Below, one piece after another: positions 54,856-64,000 of a DNA stretch of 64,000 bases; position 1 is the stretch's first letter; the number at the start of each line of letters is the position of its first letter. Position numbers and translations under genes: made by a program. Below the pieces are notes generated by a model. That model was not told the DNA's origin. It made no database searches and saw only the letters and a program-made list of their open reading frames with translations. Source of the DNA: Astropecten irregularis (Eukaryota > Echinodermata > Asteroidea > Paxillosida > Astropectinidae); NCBI GenBank assembly GCA_963971285.1, contig OZ020264.1:11732431-11796430 (forward strand), read 5' to 3'.

Positions 54856-57637
54856 CTACCGCGTAGTCTTGGACCGCCCGCCCGCACCGCCCTTTGGGTT
54901 CTTGGGGTTGCCCGTTGCTGTCTTGCCGGTCCCTTTCCCCGGGGATGCCGTGGGTGCTTTGTCGCCCTCTTTGACCGGTTCCAGTCGCGACCGTGGCCCG
55001 CCGGCCCTGGCATTCTCTCGCCTCTCGTACTGTTCCATCAATGTTCCTTTAAAAAAAAAGAAAATATTATTGTTCACAAGTGTACGATCTGTAAATTTCT
55101 TCTTCTTTTAAAAAATGTGTAGGCCTACACCCTTTTCCAAACCTCGGCTCCAGCTCAGGCTCCGGCTTCGTCTCTGTCATCCGTATGCTGAAAATGATTT
55201 TAAGTTGTGATTTTTCATTGAAGCTGAAGCTCTGTTTTCCTTTGTCAAACAAGAGGATCTTTTTCCGAACCACGATTTCACGAAGTCCTACGATTGATAG
55301 TAAGTTACGATGCGCTTGATGGCCCAATCGATCAACCCCTTGGCTTAATCTATGATGACGAGACTTACTCATAAAATCGACATCCTTCGTCATTCGTTTC
55401 ACCATGGGCTTGAAGGGTTTCAACGTGTTGTCATCGTTGCCTGCAAAAAAAATTCAGAAAATTGTCTAGGCTTAATAACTCAAATTCGAACGAATTTCGC
55501 TCATGCATGGCCATGTTTCATAATGTAAAAGTCTGAATCTAGTAACGTATTTTTGATGGCATCAAAACTCGTCATAATAATGGCTCAAATTTTCGATGAG
55601 CACGTGTATACGGTCACCAAAAATCATAGACCTAAGTCAAAAGTTCTTGCGTTTTGATCGAATTTACGCAAAGAATTGCATGAAATTGTCTAATTGCCAC
55701 AGCAATAACTTATTTTTGGACTTTCATACCAACTTACGTTCAATGAGAATGGGGATGTACGTCACTTTAGGTTGCAGGAGTCTTTTGGCGGGAAAGCGTG
55801 GATTGTAGTCGTTGAGATTCTGCAAGTTGCCTTCTTCGTCTGCTAGATCAAGGACCACTGTATAGGCACACAGATATAAGAGAGATGTATGCAGTCATGC
55901 CATTATATTTCTTTTGGGCATTACATTTCCGGAAACATGGCTCGGAACTTTTTTTTTTTGCTCAGCAGATATAGCTCTCGTGTGCGGCGGCCTAGGCCAA
56001 AACGGTACGGGCAAACCCATATCGCTGGCAGTCGTTAAATAGTTTACCTTTGTCGTCCTTGATGTCGCATTTCATGCGCAGATACTGCATAAGATTCCGC
56101 ACCATACAGTCATTGTTGGCCAGAATAATTTTGTTCCCTAAAGAAAACAAACAAACAAACGTTTTGTAGCACGTGAAACTTCCATCTGCGAAAGGGATGA
56201 AATCTCCACAAAGTCATGCACAGAATGTACAAACCGACAGGCCATTCTTATTTTCTCGAAAACCCTGATCACCGATTTTGATGATGTTTGCACGATTCCC
56301 CTGTTTCCTTGGTCACTCTGTCCCCCTTTGTTCTGATCTGATCCTCCCATTCATTTATCTCTACCTGCATGCTCTTGTCCTCTTGTTGTTAAACTTCCTT
56401 TGAGAAAGATCCTGCTATAGGATCGAAACGTCAGGCTCTATTTGTAACTCCAAGCATTTCATAAATTATAATTATTTCAAGTCATGTATTACTTTGGTCA
56501 ATGAGCAACGTAAGGTTTGAAGCAAAGACTGATGCTCAACCCAAGTATACATACGATCAATGAAGCACTTTACCTTTAACATATCGGGCTGAAACTTAAA
56601 GAGGGACTAGTAAAGGATAGGCCTAGCTATGTGCATAACATTTGTATAAAATCGGCCGAGTGTTTACGTCCAGACGAAACTAAAACCGACCGAAGTTAAA
56701 CCCAGGCGAGGTTCGATAACAAAACACTGCGTCTTTGATTACCTAGACGCGCGCCAGACTCAAACCTATACCAAAGTTCTGCACAAACTGATATAGCAGA
56801 GGGTTTGGAAAAAAAATTTAGGAGGACGCTGATGTAATTTAAGATGTTTACTGTTTTTTCTTTTCTTCCTTTAAACATTTTGTTTCATTTGTTGTCATTT
56901 TTTTCTTTTTCAGTTTTAATGTTCAGAACGCTAACAAAATGTGTAGCCGAATGCATGGCTGCAATACAGGATTGGTAAAGGTGACAGAACAGCTGCAGAC
57001 AGTTCATAATTTGAATTTGTCATGGAATAAAAACAAAACCTGTGAAATTTTCAGCTCACGAATGTCATCATTGGAGCATAGGGAACAGTGAAAACGATAT
57101 ATTCACTGGAGGTTTTGAGTCACCCAGAGATCAAAACCGTTTTCCGTCGTTGTTTTATCGATACAACATTATACTGAATAGGCCTACTAGCATTTCGGGT
57201 ACAATTATTTGAACGGTATTTATTTCTACCAGCACCAATCTTCATACCGGCCCATCCAAGCCCAGCCCTTAGCCAAGTCCAGCCCATGCAGCCAAGCCCT
57301 AACCCATCCCAGCCCAGTCCAGCCCATGCAGCCAAGCCCTAGCCCATCCCATCCCATCCCATCCCATCCCAACCCAACCCAACCCAACCCATCCCATCCC
57401 ATCCCATCCCATCCCATCTTAGCCCAGCCCAGCCTGCAGTCATGATCCAGCCCAGCCTAAAATCTGCTACTGCTAGTAAATCAGTAACAATTCCAAGTGA
57501 GCAGTTACTTAATTTATTCAGGATGCCATCCCATCAATTGACAAAATTAATTTCCACTCTGATGAAACATTTAATAACATTTTACAATCATGTAAAATTT
57601 ATTCAAACTTACCCCCTAACCAGACAGAGATGAACAT
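54856..57637 (-). CDS. CXorf65/C22orf15-like protein, 165 aa, five exons
   Basis: Exons in transcript order: 57637-57613, 56137-56048, 55857-55738, 55440-55369, 55046-54856, with consistent phases and GT-AG borders. The protein starts MFISVWLGGNKIILANNDC and continues with MQYLRMKCDI, DLADEEGNLQNL and KVTYIPILIER. This matches what I recall of human CXorf65 (MFIFIKYG...LANTNC, DLCDETG) and C22orf15 (MFIKVMFG...VNTSC), a small ubiquitin-like-fold family without known function. The pattern is Cys after two Asn, then LxxYxRxK, D-L-x-D-E-x-G, and a Tyr-containing strand. A second helical block (NTLKPFKPMVKRMTKDVDFM, RTLMEQYERRENA) follows, then a disordered Gly/Lys/Pro/Thr tail ending GGRSKTTR. 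The first coding exon of 25 nt was found by the expected MFI start and phase and is the least certain part. It is convergent with TATDN1. Confidence 0.86.
55130..55262 (-). repeat. Family F fragment
   Basis: AAACCTCGGCTCCAGCTCAG, TCATCCGTATGCTGAAAAT and ATTGAAGCTGAAGCTCTGTT are shared with other family F copies. It is joined at 55263 to a family D fragment (CGATTTCACGAAGTCCTACG). Confidence 0.6.
56398..56460 (-). repeat. Family E single arm
   Basis: TTTGAGAAAGATCCTGCTAT, GGATCGAAACGTCAGGCTC and AACTCCAAGCATTTC match a family E right arm. Confidence 0.55.
56965..57248 (-). repeat. Third-type family B MITE, right end replaced by a tandem array
   Basis: AATACAGGATTGGTAAAGGT, AACAGCTGCAGACAGTTCAT, AGAGATCAAAACCGTTTTCC and CCAGCACCAATCTTCATACC occur in order; the match stops at 57248, where the CCCATCC array begins. 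Confidence 0.65.
57249..57440 (+). repeat. CCCAT/CCCAA/CCCAG pentanucleotide array
   Basis: Units of CCCAGTCCAGCCCATGCAGC type are followed by runs of CCCAT, four CCCAA and more CCCAT. It lies in intron 1 of the CXorf65-like gene (56138-57612), on which strand it reads as G-rich GGGAT/GGGTT. Confidence 0.85.
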
Positions 57638-58021
57638 GTCTACAACTGAAGACTTTACAGCAACACGAATAGGCCTACACGTTAATAATGTTCACATGTG
57701 AAATCGACAAAACGGCAACTCGACGCATTCAAGAAAATATCCAAGACGTTTTTGATATCCTTACGGCGATAGCAGCTTCAAATTAATATGCCTTAATTAG
57801 ACAGGTCTGAGACGAAATTACCCAACTTCCTCTGTATGTAACGCATGCAAGGTTAATTAATATTTTTGAGGCTCAGATTTTTGACACGTAGTTTTGTAAG
57901 TGTATGGGACAGTGTGAGCGTGCGTTTCTGTATCTTGTAAGTTCTGTGCGTTGGGCACGCGCGTGCATGCAGCACACGCCCGATTTCTGTAATGTTTACT
58001 TACCATGGGGCAGCCCCTGAC

Positions 58022-58262
58022 TCAATTTCATGGAGCTGCTAAGCACCAAACATTGATTGCTAATCACTTTAATATCTATAAAACAAACCACCGCAAAATT
58101 TCCATTTGAGGTAGGCCTACAAGTACAGCCAAAGAACAACCACAAGCGATGCACAACACATGGACATTTTGGTTGCTAATCCTGTTTTTTTTTATTATTT
58201 AGAAATAGATTTCAAGTTACGCATTTTTATGTGCTAAGCACAGGGCCGTGAAATTGGCTTCA
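58022..58262 (+). repeat. Family C element
   Basis: TCAATTTCATGGAGCTGCTA at the left and AGGGCCGTGAAATTGGCTTC at the right, with TTTTGGTTGCTAATCCTGTT inside. Confidence 0.7.
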
Positions 58263-58463
58263 GTTGAGTCATTCGATATAGGTTACATTAATTTTACGAA
58301 TTCTTGATAGGCCTAATAATATTATTATAATGATATATAGGCTCTGAAATTGCACTTTTAATATTGCTCCATTCAAAGTTCGTGTTTGTGAACGGAAATC
58401 ACTCCTACGCCGCGATATTGCTGTCCATAGCTATATCTTTTATTAAACGAATAATATTGGACT

Positions 58464-58834
58464 TTAAAGGTACAGCAGATTGGCAACATAACCAAACAGA
58501 AATGTTCACATATTTAAGTATAACTACTTTCAGGGTATGAATTAGATAGTCACGGTAGAAACATACCGTTAAACATATTCTGCATGAAATGCTGTATTTG
58601 TCAAGAAAAGAGTAAAACCAATGACCAAAATTATTTTTGATCTTTTAACGATCAAAAATAAACTACGAGAAAACGCTTAAGAAATATTGTGGCCGGTTTT
58701 TCACCGTTTTCTCAAAAAGTGGGCACCGTACGGGACTGAAATTTACACAGATGACTGTTATTGTATCTTCCTTGATATTTTTGCCCATGAATCTGTATTT
58801 CTTTGACAGAAACAAAGTATGATATTACCTTTAA
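58464..58834 (+). repeat. Family A MITE, complete, TTAA-flanked
   Basis: TTAAAGGTACAGCAGATTGG at the left and AAAGTATGATATTACCTTTAA at the right; all internal blocks of the family, including GGGCACCGTACGGGACTGAA, are present. Confidence 0.75.
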
Positions 58835-60014
58835 AGCAGAAATAACGTGCCTGTATGGCAACTAATGCAGTCTGATACTGGCTGCCCTAAAGCGTTATGA
58901 TAATCATGCATGATGACTGTTCGCATGAAGAAGTCAACGACCTCATTATTCAGCCAAATGAGGGCGCTATACCACCTTTGAGTTACAGGCCGGCCATGAC
59001 AGTCGAATATTCGGGTGAGTCCTCACAAAAGATCGCAAAGAACAGACGTTAAAAACAGGCAAAAATATCGCTTTTTACCGAGTTGTGATATGAAATTCTG
59101 TCGGTCGTAGGTTGTGGGAGTCGTGATGCAGTGTAAATTGGGTAAGAAATTTATCATTTCGCCTTCATTTTGGACACATTATAATTGTATCGAAATGCAC
59201 AAAATTGAGAATTTTGGTCATTTGGCCAACGCACAACAGTTGCACGGCCATTGCATACTGTACATGTACACAGTGCATAGTAAAATGCTTCGGGGTTCGA
59301 ATTTGGCAAGATGTTTAGCAACCCAATTTTCTAATTTTTGTCTCAGAAAACTGCGGTTGTCACCCACATTCGTTGGCCCTAATAATTTTGGAACATCAAA
59401 GACGGTGCCAACGTTGTGAAACGAAGTTTAAAGGCAAAATTTACTGAGATTTGAAGACAAAATTTGAGCACAAGTTGAGCAAGTGCAGTGATGACGATAG
59501 GCCCATTTACATGTGTACAATACAGTGAGTGTATTGTGGTGCATGTATTTGTAGTTTCAGTGCAAATTTGCACGTCAACATCAACGTCAACAACAAAAAA
59601 GAGTTCCAATTGTTCTGTACAATTTTTGTTTGCCCACTGAAAAGAGAAATATGTTCAGAAAGTGGACTTTGTTTCTTTTCGTAAAATTGTTTTATGGTGC
59701 ATTTTATTTTGATTTTTGATAACTACAATGTATCAGGTGTTATTTATGAAAACCTTTCATACTTAAATTTTGGTAATGGTCAAAACTTAGCACCCCGTAC
59801 CTTTTAAGAGATGTAAAATTATTTAACAGATCGCCTCAAAAATGCCTGAAATCAAGTCCAAATTTGTCGTATGTCAGTTCGAACATGCATAGAGTTGTTG
59901 ATACTTGAAGACTCAATAATGTTTGTACACTGAAAAAATTCTCGCGCGCTGAAGCAATGAGCCGTGTACAAACTTTGTATACACGAAGGCTGGGAACTTG
60001 ACCGCATATTCTGG

Positions 60015-60143
60015 CTATGCCAAACGTATCATTGACTGTTTCATGTCACGGTTTGTCTTAACTGTTAACTCTAATGCCATGTTGGTGCTTGTGTACTTAT
60101 AAGCGTGACATGAAACAGTCAATGGTTATTATGTTTGGCATAG
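60015..60143. repeat. Hairpin with CTATGCCAAAC ends
   Basis: CTATGCCAAACGTATCATTG and ACTGTTTCATGTCACG pair with CGTGACATGAAACAGT and GTTTGGCATAG. The loop is about 45 bp. No second copy was noticed. Confidence 0.75.
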
Positions 60144-60609
60144 ATATATTATGTTTTAACACCCATATTTGTACCCAAAACAAAAAAAAACCAATTGAGA
60201 AATTGTGACTTAATTTCAGTTGTTTTAACTGAAAATATGAGTTGGTGAAAACACAAGTTAGCGAAGTTACGAGTTGGCAAAAGCGTACATGAACTTATTG
60301 TGCCTAGGCTATGCATTGCAGAGTCCAGCGACAGTTCTAGAAATAGATGTCACGTTTTTAAAAAATACTGTTTCCCTTGAAGTGAAATGAATTTTCTTAA
60401 TTATTAATTTGTACCTGTTTTGTTTGTATACAGATAATACACAGATGTTGGACCGTATGTAGCGTGTAAGGCAGACTGCCTGTACAGGAATAGTGGGTCT
60501 GGTGCCCCGATACGTTTCTTCATTGCATTGGTTAAAGACATGCTTCAACAGAGAACATAGGTGAGTTGCCTGACTACAGAGTTTTACTGGAAGCACAATG
60601 TAAGAAGGG

Positions 60610-60623
60610 CCTTTTCCAAACCT

Positions 60624-60672
<49 letters not shown>

Positions 60673-60875
60673 ATTTTTATGCCAGTTATTTTAGAATGAA
60701 TTCACAAAATGTAGCCTGAGCCGGAGCCGAACTTTGAAAAAGGGCCCACGGGTCTTTTCCAAACCTTGGCTCTGGCTCAGACTCTGGCTGCGGTTCCAGC
60801 TCCAGCTCCGGCTGCAGCTCCGGCTCCATGTCATGAAGAATCCATTTTTAAATACGGGGATCAAAATAGAGTACA
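60610..60875 (-). repeat. Family F element with expanded GGCTCC termini
   Basis: A run of at least eight GGCTCC-type hexamers begins at about 60627. The two ends, CTTTTCCAAACCTCGGCTCC and CCGAACTTTGAAAAGGGCCC, are inverted, and a second CTTTTCCAAACCTTGGCTCT end follows at 60754, so two incomplete copies seem joined. Confidence 0.65.
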
Positions 60876-61061
60876 TTTTAAGCTGAGTACTTATTCATAG
60901 TTCAATGGTCATTGTTCAATATGCTAATGTCTATTCCAAATTTCATGTACGAATTTGATGTTCCATCTTGTGTACAGGGAAGGATACCAGCCGATGTAAA
61001 CGGTACCAACAGCACCTGTACCAACCCTTCATATGTACATTTGGATCTGTTGCGTTGAAAG

Positions 61062-61139
61062 ATGAGTCTGCAGAGGCCACCGTTTTCACCTCCGACTAGT
61101 CATGTGACCTTCTGGCAGGCTGAAGTTGAACAGCTCCAG
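61062..61139 (+). CDS. Possible first coding exon of a gene leaving the window
   Basis: An open 26-codon exon, MSLQRPPFSPPTSHVTFWQA and then EVEQLQ, ends at a good donor (CCAG|GTAAGA, 61139/61140). An in-frame TGA lies two codons before the ATG, which has A at -3, and a TGTACAG acceptor at 60977 suggests that 60978-61061 is 5' UTR. The ending FWQAEVEQLQ could begin a coiled coil. No later exon could be identified before 64000, and I do not recognise the protein, so this is a tentative call. Confidence 0.4.
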
Positions 61140-61162
61140 GTAAGACATTTGCTCTTTGACCC

Positions 61163-61216
61163 CCTGGGGTGGGGATAGGGTCTGGGGGTGGGGGTAGGGT
61201 CTGGGGTAGGGGGATG
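61163..61216 (+). repeat. G-rich tract
   Basis: Repeated GGGGTGGGGATAGGGTCT-like units with four or more G-runs. On the plus strand this could form a G-quadruplex. It lies 24 bp downstream of the putative donor at 61140. Confidence 0.6.
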
Positions 61217-61276
61217 GTCAGTTAGAATGCACCTAGTGGTCATTTTCCTATACATGAATCCAACTTGCGATTCATG

Positions 61277-61408
61277 TAATGGGAGACTTTGGAGAACCAT
61301 TGTTCTAGTCAACAGCGCACGCACGCGCAAAACAACGCGCGCATGCTCATAATTGCGTGCACGCGCGCTGTTGACTTGAAGACCAGGTCTCCAAAGTCTC
61401 CCATTGGT
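61277..61408. repeat. Family H hairpin
   Basis: TAATGGGAGACTTTGGAGAA at the left and CTCCAAAGTCTCCCATT at the right, with AGTCAACAGCGC / GCGCTGTTGACT and a CGCGCGCATGC centre. It lies about 137 bp after the donor at 61140. Confidence 0.82.
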
Positions 61409-63356
61409 CCTGCAGTGTATCAGGGGATATGTACACCCTACAGTAAAGAGTGTGGCGGAGCTTAAATTCTTTTGTTGCTTCACAAAAGCGGGCAGGGACA
61501 CCGCAGTAATGGCGGATGGTACAGGTGTATGTTGTGCTGTCGGATTGGTCTATAGGCCAACAACATGTACAAGGCAGTCCATAGCGTGTACAAAATGCCA
61601 TCAGTTCATGGTTGACTTGATCTACACGTTAGGCTCATTTGATGATTTCATTTAAATATGTGTAGTTGATGCGAATACCTTAAATGTAGGCCATGTACTT
61701 TTGTAATCCATCTGAAAAAAAAAATGTATTCCATCTGAAAGCCTTACTGATAAAATGTAAAACAACATCAGTGCACATCAAGCGAACGTTTTTTGTCAAA
61801 AATGTTTCTGTTGATTAGAAATTATTGGAAATGATTGATTTTTCAATAAAAAATTTGAATTTCCAAAAGTTGCCTGTGCACATACAACTTTTGGAAATGT
61901 TTTGGTACAGTAGTGATTGTTTGAATGCACTGTACTATACATTGCACTTACGATGATTCAATCTTGAATTTATAAGTACGCTGCAATTTTCAAATGTTAT
62001 TTTAAAAATATTATAAACTTGGCAATTTTGTTAATAACTATTTAAACTATATAAAGAGGAGGATTATAGGCCTGACCTGGCTTTTCAGTGGCTGGGCCCG
62101 ACCAGTATCAAAGTTTCTCTCCCTAAAGTGAGAGGCTTTCTATCCAGACAAAACTTGTTCATTTAAAATAAAACAGCTTGCTAGAATAGCCTACATGTGG
62201 CTGAGTTTGATATTTCACTGTTAGATCTTGACAGACCAGCAATAACCAACAACTCAGCATGGTAGAAATCTAGATTGAGAATTAAGTATGTACCGGATGT
62301 ACATGTAGGTTTAATGACATTATACTACATGTATGGGAATACAGTGTACATTCCATGTTTGTAGTCTTATGAAGAAATTCTTTGTTTATAATGAATTGCT
62401 GGAAGTGAAAATGTGCTTGACGTACATAACAAACAGCTGCTGAACTACGGGCTGTTCACAAAATGTGTCATTGGCATGCAGGGCTCTATGTGAAGTGTAC
62501 ACGTAAACATACACTATATAGGTACACAAAAACAACACATAGGGCCTATGTACATGATGTACTATACTTTTGTTCAGTGTGTAAATTACATACATTTAAA
62601 TATGTACATATGTACAGTACATACATACATGTATACACAGGTTGGAAGTTTACAGGCTTGTACATGTACACTTACATGCTTATCTAATTAGCTATGTATT
62701 TTTGAAAGGTAGATTTGAAATGAATTCTCCCCACTAAAAACCCAAACAATGTACATGTATGTATAATGTACCAACATGAGCAATGACATCCTTTAAACAA
62801 AATGTCCGCCATTTGTCCTTCCATGCTTTGCAACGTATCCAAACATGGTTTCAATGGTGTTTGCCGCACATACAGTACAGTGCATGTAACGCTTCCATGC
62901 TTTGCTTATTGTCTAGTGTACATGTGTACATGTAGTGCATATTCATAATTTTAAGGTTACATGTACTGTACATATAATCCACATTGTATACAGTAAGCCT
63001 GTATTCATAATTGTGAAGTTACGCTGTATAAAACCAGTACAAAAGATTGAAGTCTACATAAATTGATCTGACCGGGCCTCCATGGACAGTTATAGCCTGG
63101 GGCCGTGGCATACCAACCCATTGTCTACACACGTTCAGGTTACTAAGTACAATAACCAGACAAATAAGGTCGCTACACAGTAGCCCCCAGCAGTTCAGTC
63201 AGCATATTTTGATGCATCTACCTTTATACTGTACATGTACTGTTGAAATTGCACAGTACCACAGATTGTACAATGTAAACATGCACATAATATGTAAATC
63301 ATTTCTTTTTCACCAAATTAGCTTTGTTCATTTGCTATAAAGGGGAGTTGGGGGAC

Positions 63357-63488
63357 CAGGGGTCGATTTCACCAAAACCAATTGTAACTTGCTATCAATC
63401 TTAAGACTTTTGATGCATTGCAGCCCTATATACATGTATATATGTAGGAAACGATGGGTTATCCTTCGTAACTCGATTTTCTATCGTA
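63357..63488 (+). repeat. Family D element, right end cut
   Basis: CAGGGGTCGATTTCACCAAA, ATGCATTGCAGCCCTATA and ACTCGATTTTCTATCGTA match family D; the expected GGGCTTCGTGAAATCGACC end is missing, and the family A MITE begins at that point. Confidence 0.6.
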
Positions 63489-63876
63489 TTAAAGGTAGTA
63501 GCATACTTTGGTAGCATACCGAAACAGAAATCTCCACAGATTTACCTATAACTTACAGGGTATAAAGATGGTGATGGTAGAAAAATACTGAACATTATCA
63601 TTTTTCTGCCTGAAATGTTGTATTTATCTATAAAAAAAAATAAAAAAATAAAACCAATGACCAAAAACAATTGTTTTTTATTCTTTTAAAGATCTTTTAA
63701 ATAATGATAAAAAGAATTAAAAAATACTGTGGGCATTTTTCACCGTTTCCTCAAAAAGTGGGCACCGTATGGGTCTGAAATTTATACAGATAACTGTTAC
63801 TGTATCTTTCTTGATATTTTTGCCCTCATGAATCTGCATTTCTTTGACGAAAACCAAAGTATGATATTACCTTAAA
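63489..63876 (+). repeat. Family A MITE, complete
   Basis: TTAAAGGTAGTAGCATACTT at the left and CCAAAGTATGATATTACCTTAA at the right. This is the best-preserved copy for reading the family order. Confidence 0.78.
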
Positions 63877-64000
63877 GCAGCCCTTGTCCTTTGTGTAAGG
63901 TGTAGAGGGTTAGGGTAATGAAATTGATCATTTTTATAGTGTCATATTGTACAGTGTCATATATTGAAAACAAACCAGAAAAAAATTGCATGCTAAAACA

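Larger units (their letters stand above)
57638..60977. other. Intergenic region between divergent genes
   Basis: I find no exon here. It contains a family C copy (58022-58262), a complete family A MITE (58464-58834), a hairpin (60015-60143) and the GGCTCC expansion (60610-60875). Promoters for the genes on both sides presumably lie at its ends. Confidence 0.55.
61409..64000. other. Right end, no exon identified
   Basis: This is AT-rich, with many TACATGTA motifs at 62280-63000, a CAGGCC-repeat piece (62058-62135), a family D copy (63357-63488) and a family A MITE (63489-63876). I see no supported coding exon. Confidence 0.55.

Noticed and set aside
57120-57445. Frames rich in Pro/Ser/His or Gly/Trp around the CCCAT array
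   Set aside because: They are translations of the pentanucleotide array and appear on both strands.
60309-60674. Frame beginning with Pro-Glu repeats
   Set aside because: The PE run is a translation of the GGCTCC hexamers of a family F element.
61404-61655. 83-codon plus-strand frame
   Set aside because: No splice-site support, starts within a family H hairpin end, and shows no recognisable motif.

Overview
This is a eukaryotic, animal window: AT-rich, gene-poor by length, with short exons joined by GT-AG introns and many small inverted-repeat elements. The conserved genes (a Cdc42 with every residue expected of an animal Cdc42, TATDN1, an ABCG half-transporter, a CXorf65/C22orf15-like gene), the intron-rich structure and the dense MITE and tRNA-like repeats fit a marine invertebrate deuterostome. 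An echinoderm, perhaps a sea star, is my guess; the sequence does not prove it. No bacterial-type operons, CRISPR, rRNA or retrovirus-like elements were seen.

Layout from left to right. (1) 144-1886, minus: a single-exon, very acidic Glu/Ser-rich protein of 580 residues with a 55-residue tandem repeat. (2) 4277-18940, minus: a 13-exon gene whose exons join in phase to give a 614-residue coiled-coil protein. (3) 21242-30397, plus: Cdc42, with a TATA box, a likely non-coding first exon and five coding exons (191 aa). (4) 30398-37768: no gene found; Cdc42 3' flank with a minisatellite, then repeats, including an 815-bp element with a 10-bp target duplication. (5) 37769-44726, minus: a 12-exon ABCG half-transporter (740 aa), possibly with a non-coding exon near 46793. 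(6) 48119-53600, plus: TATDN1, 13 exons, 307 aa. (7) 54856-57637, minus: a five-exon CXorf65/C22orf15-like gene (165 aa) with a 25-nt first coding exon. (8) 61062-61139, plus: a possible first coding exon of a gene leaving the window on the right.

The genes do not form a pathway. They are arranged as divergent pairs (coiled-coil/Cdc42; ABCG/TATDN1; CXorf65-like/right-end gene) and one convergent pair (TATDN1 and CXorf65-like).

The repeats are the most unusual part. I sorted them by eye into families: A and B (about 360-400 bp, TTAA-flanked, modular); C (GGGGCCAATTTCATGGAG ends); D (GGGTCGATTTCAC ends); E (hairpins with GATCCTAGCAGGATC); F (GGCTCC-rich ends); G (CCAAT-bearing foldbacks); H (CAATGGGAGACTTTGG hairpins); and T (tRNA-like heads, twice as head-to-head pairs). 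All four family G copies and two of three family H copies lie within about 75 bp downstream of a 5' splice site. All repeat borders are approximate unless a target-site duplication is quoted.
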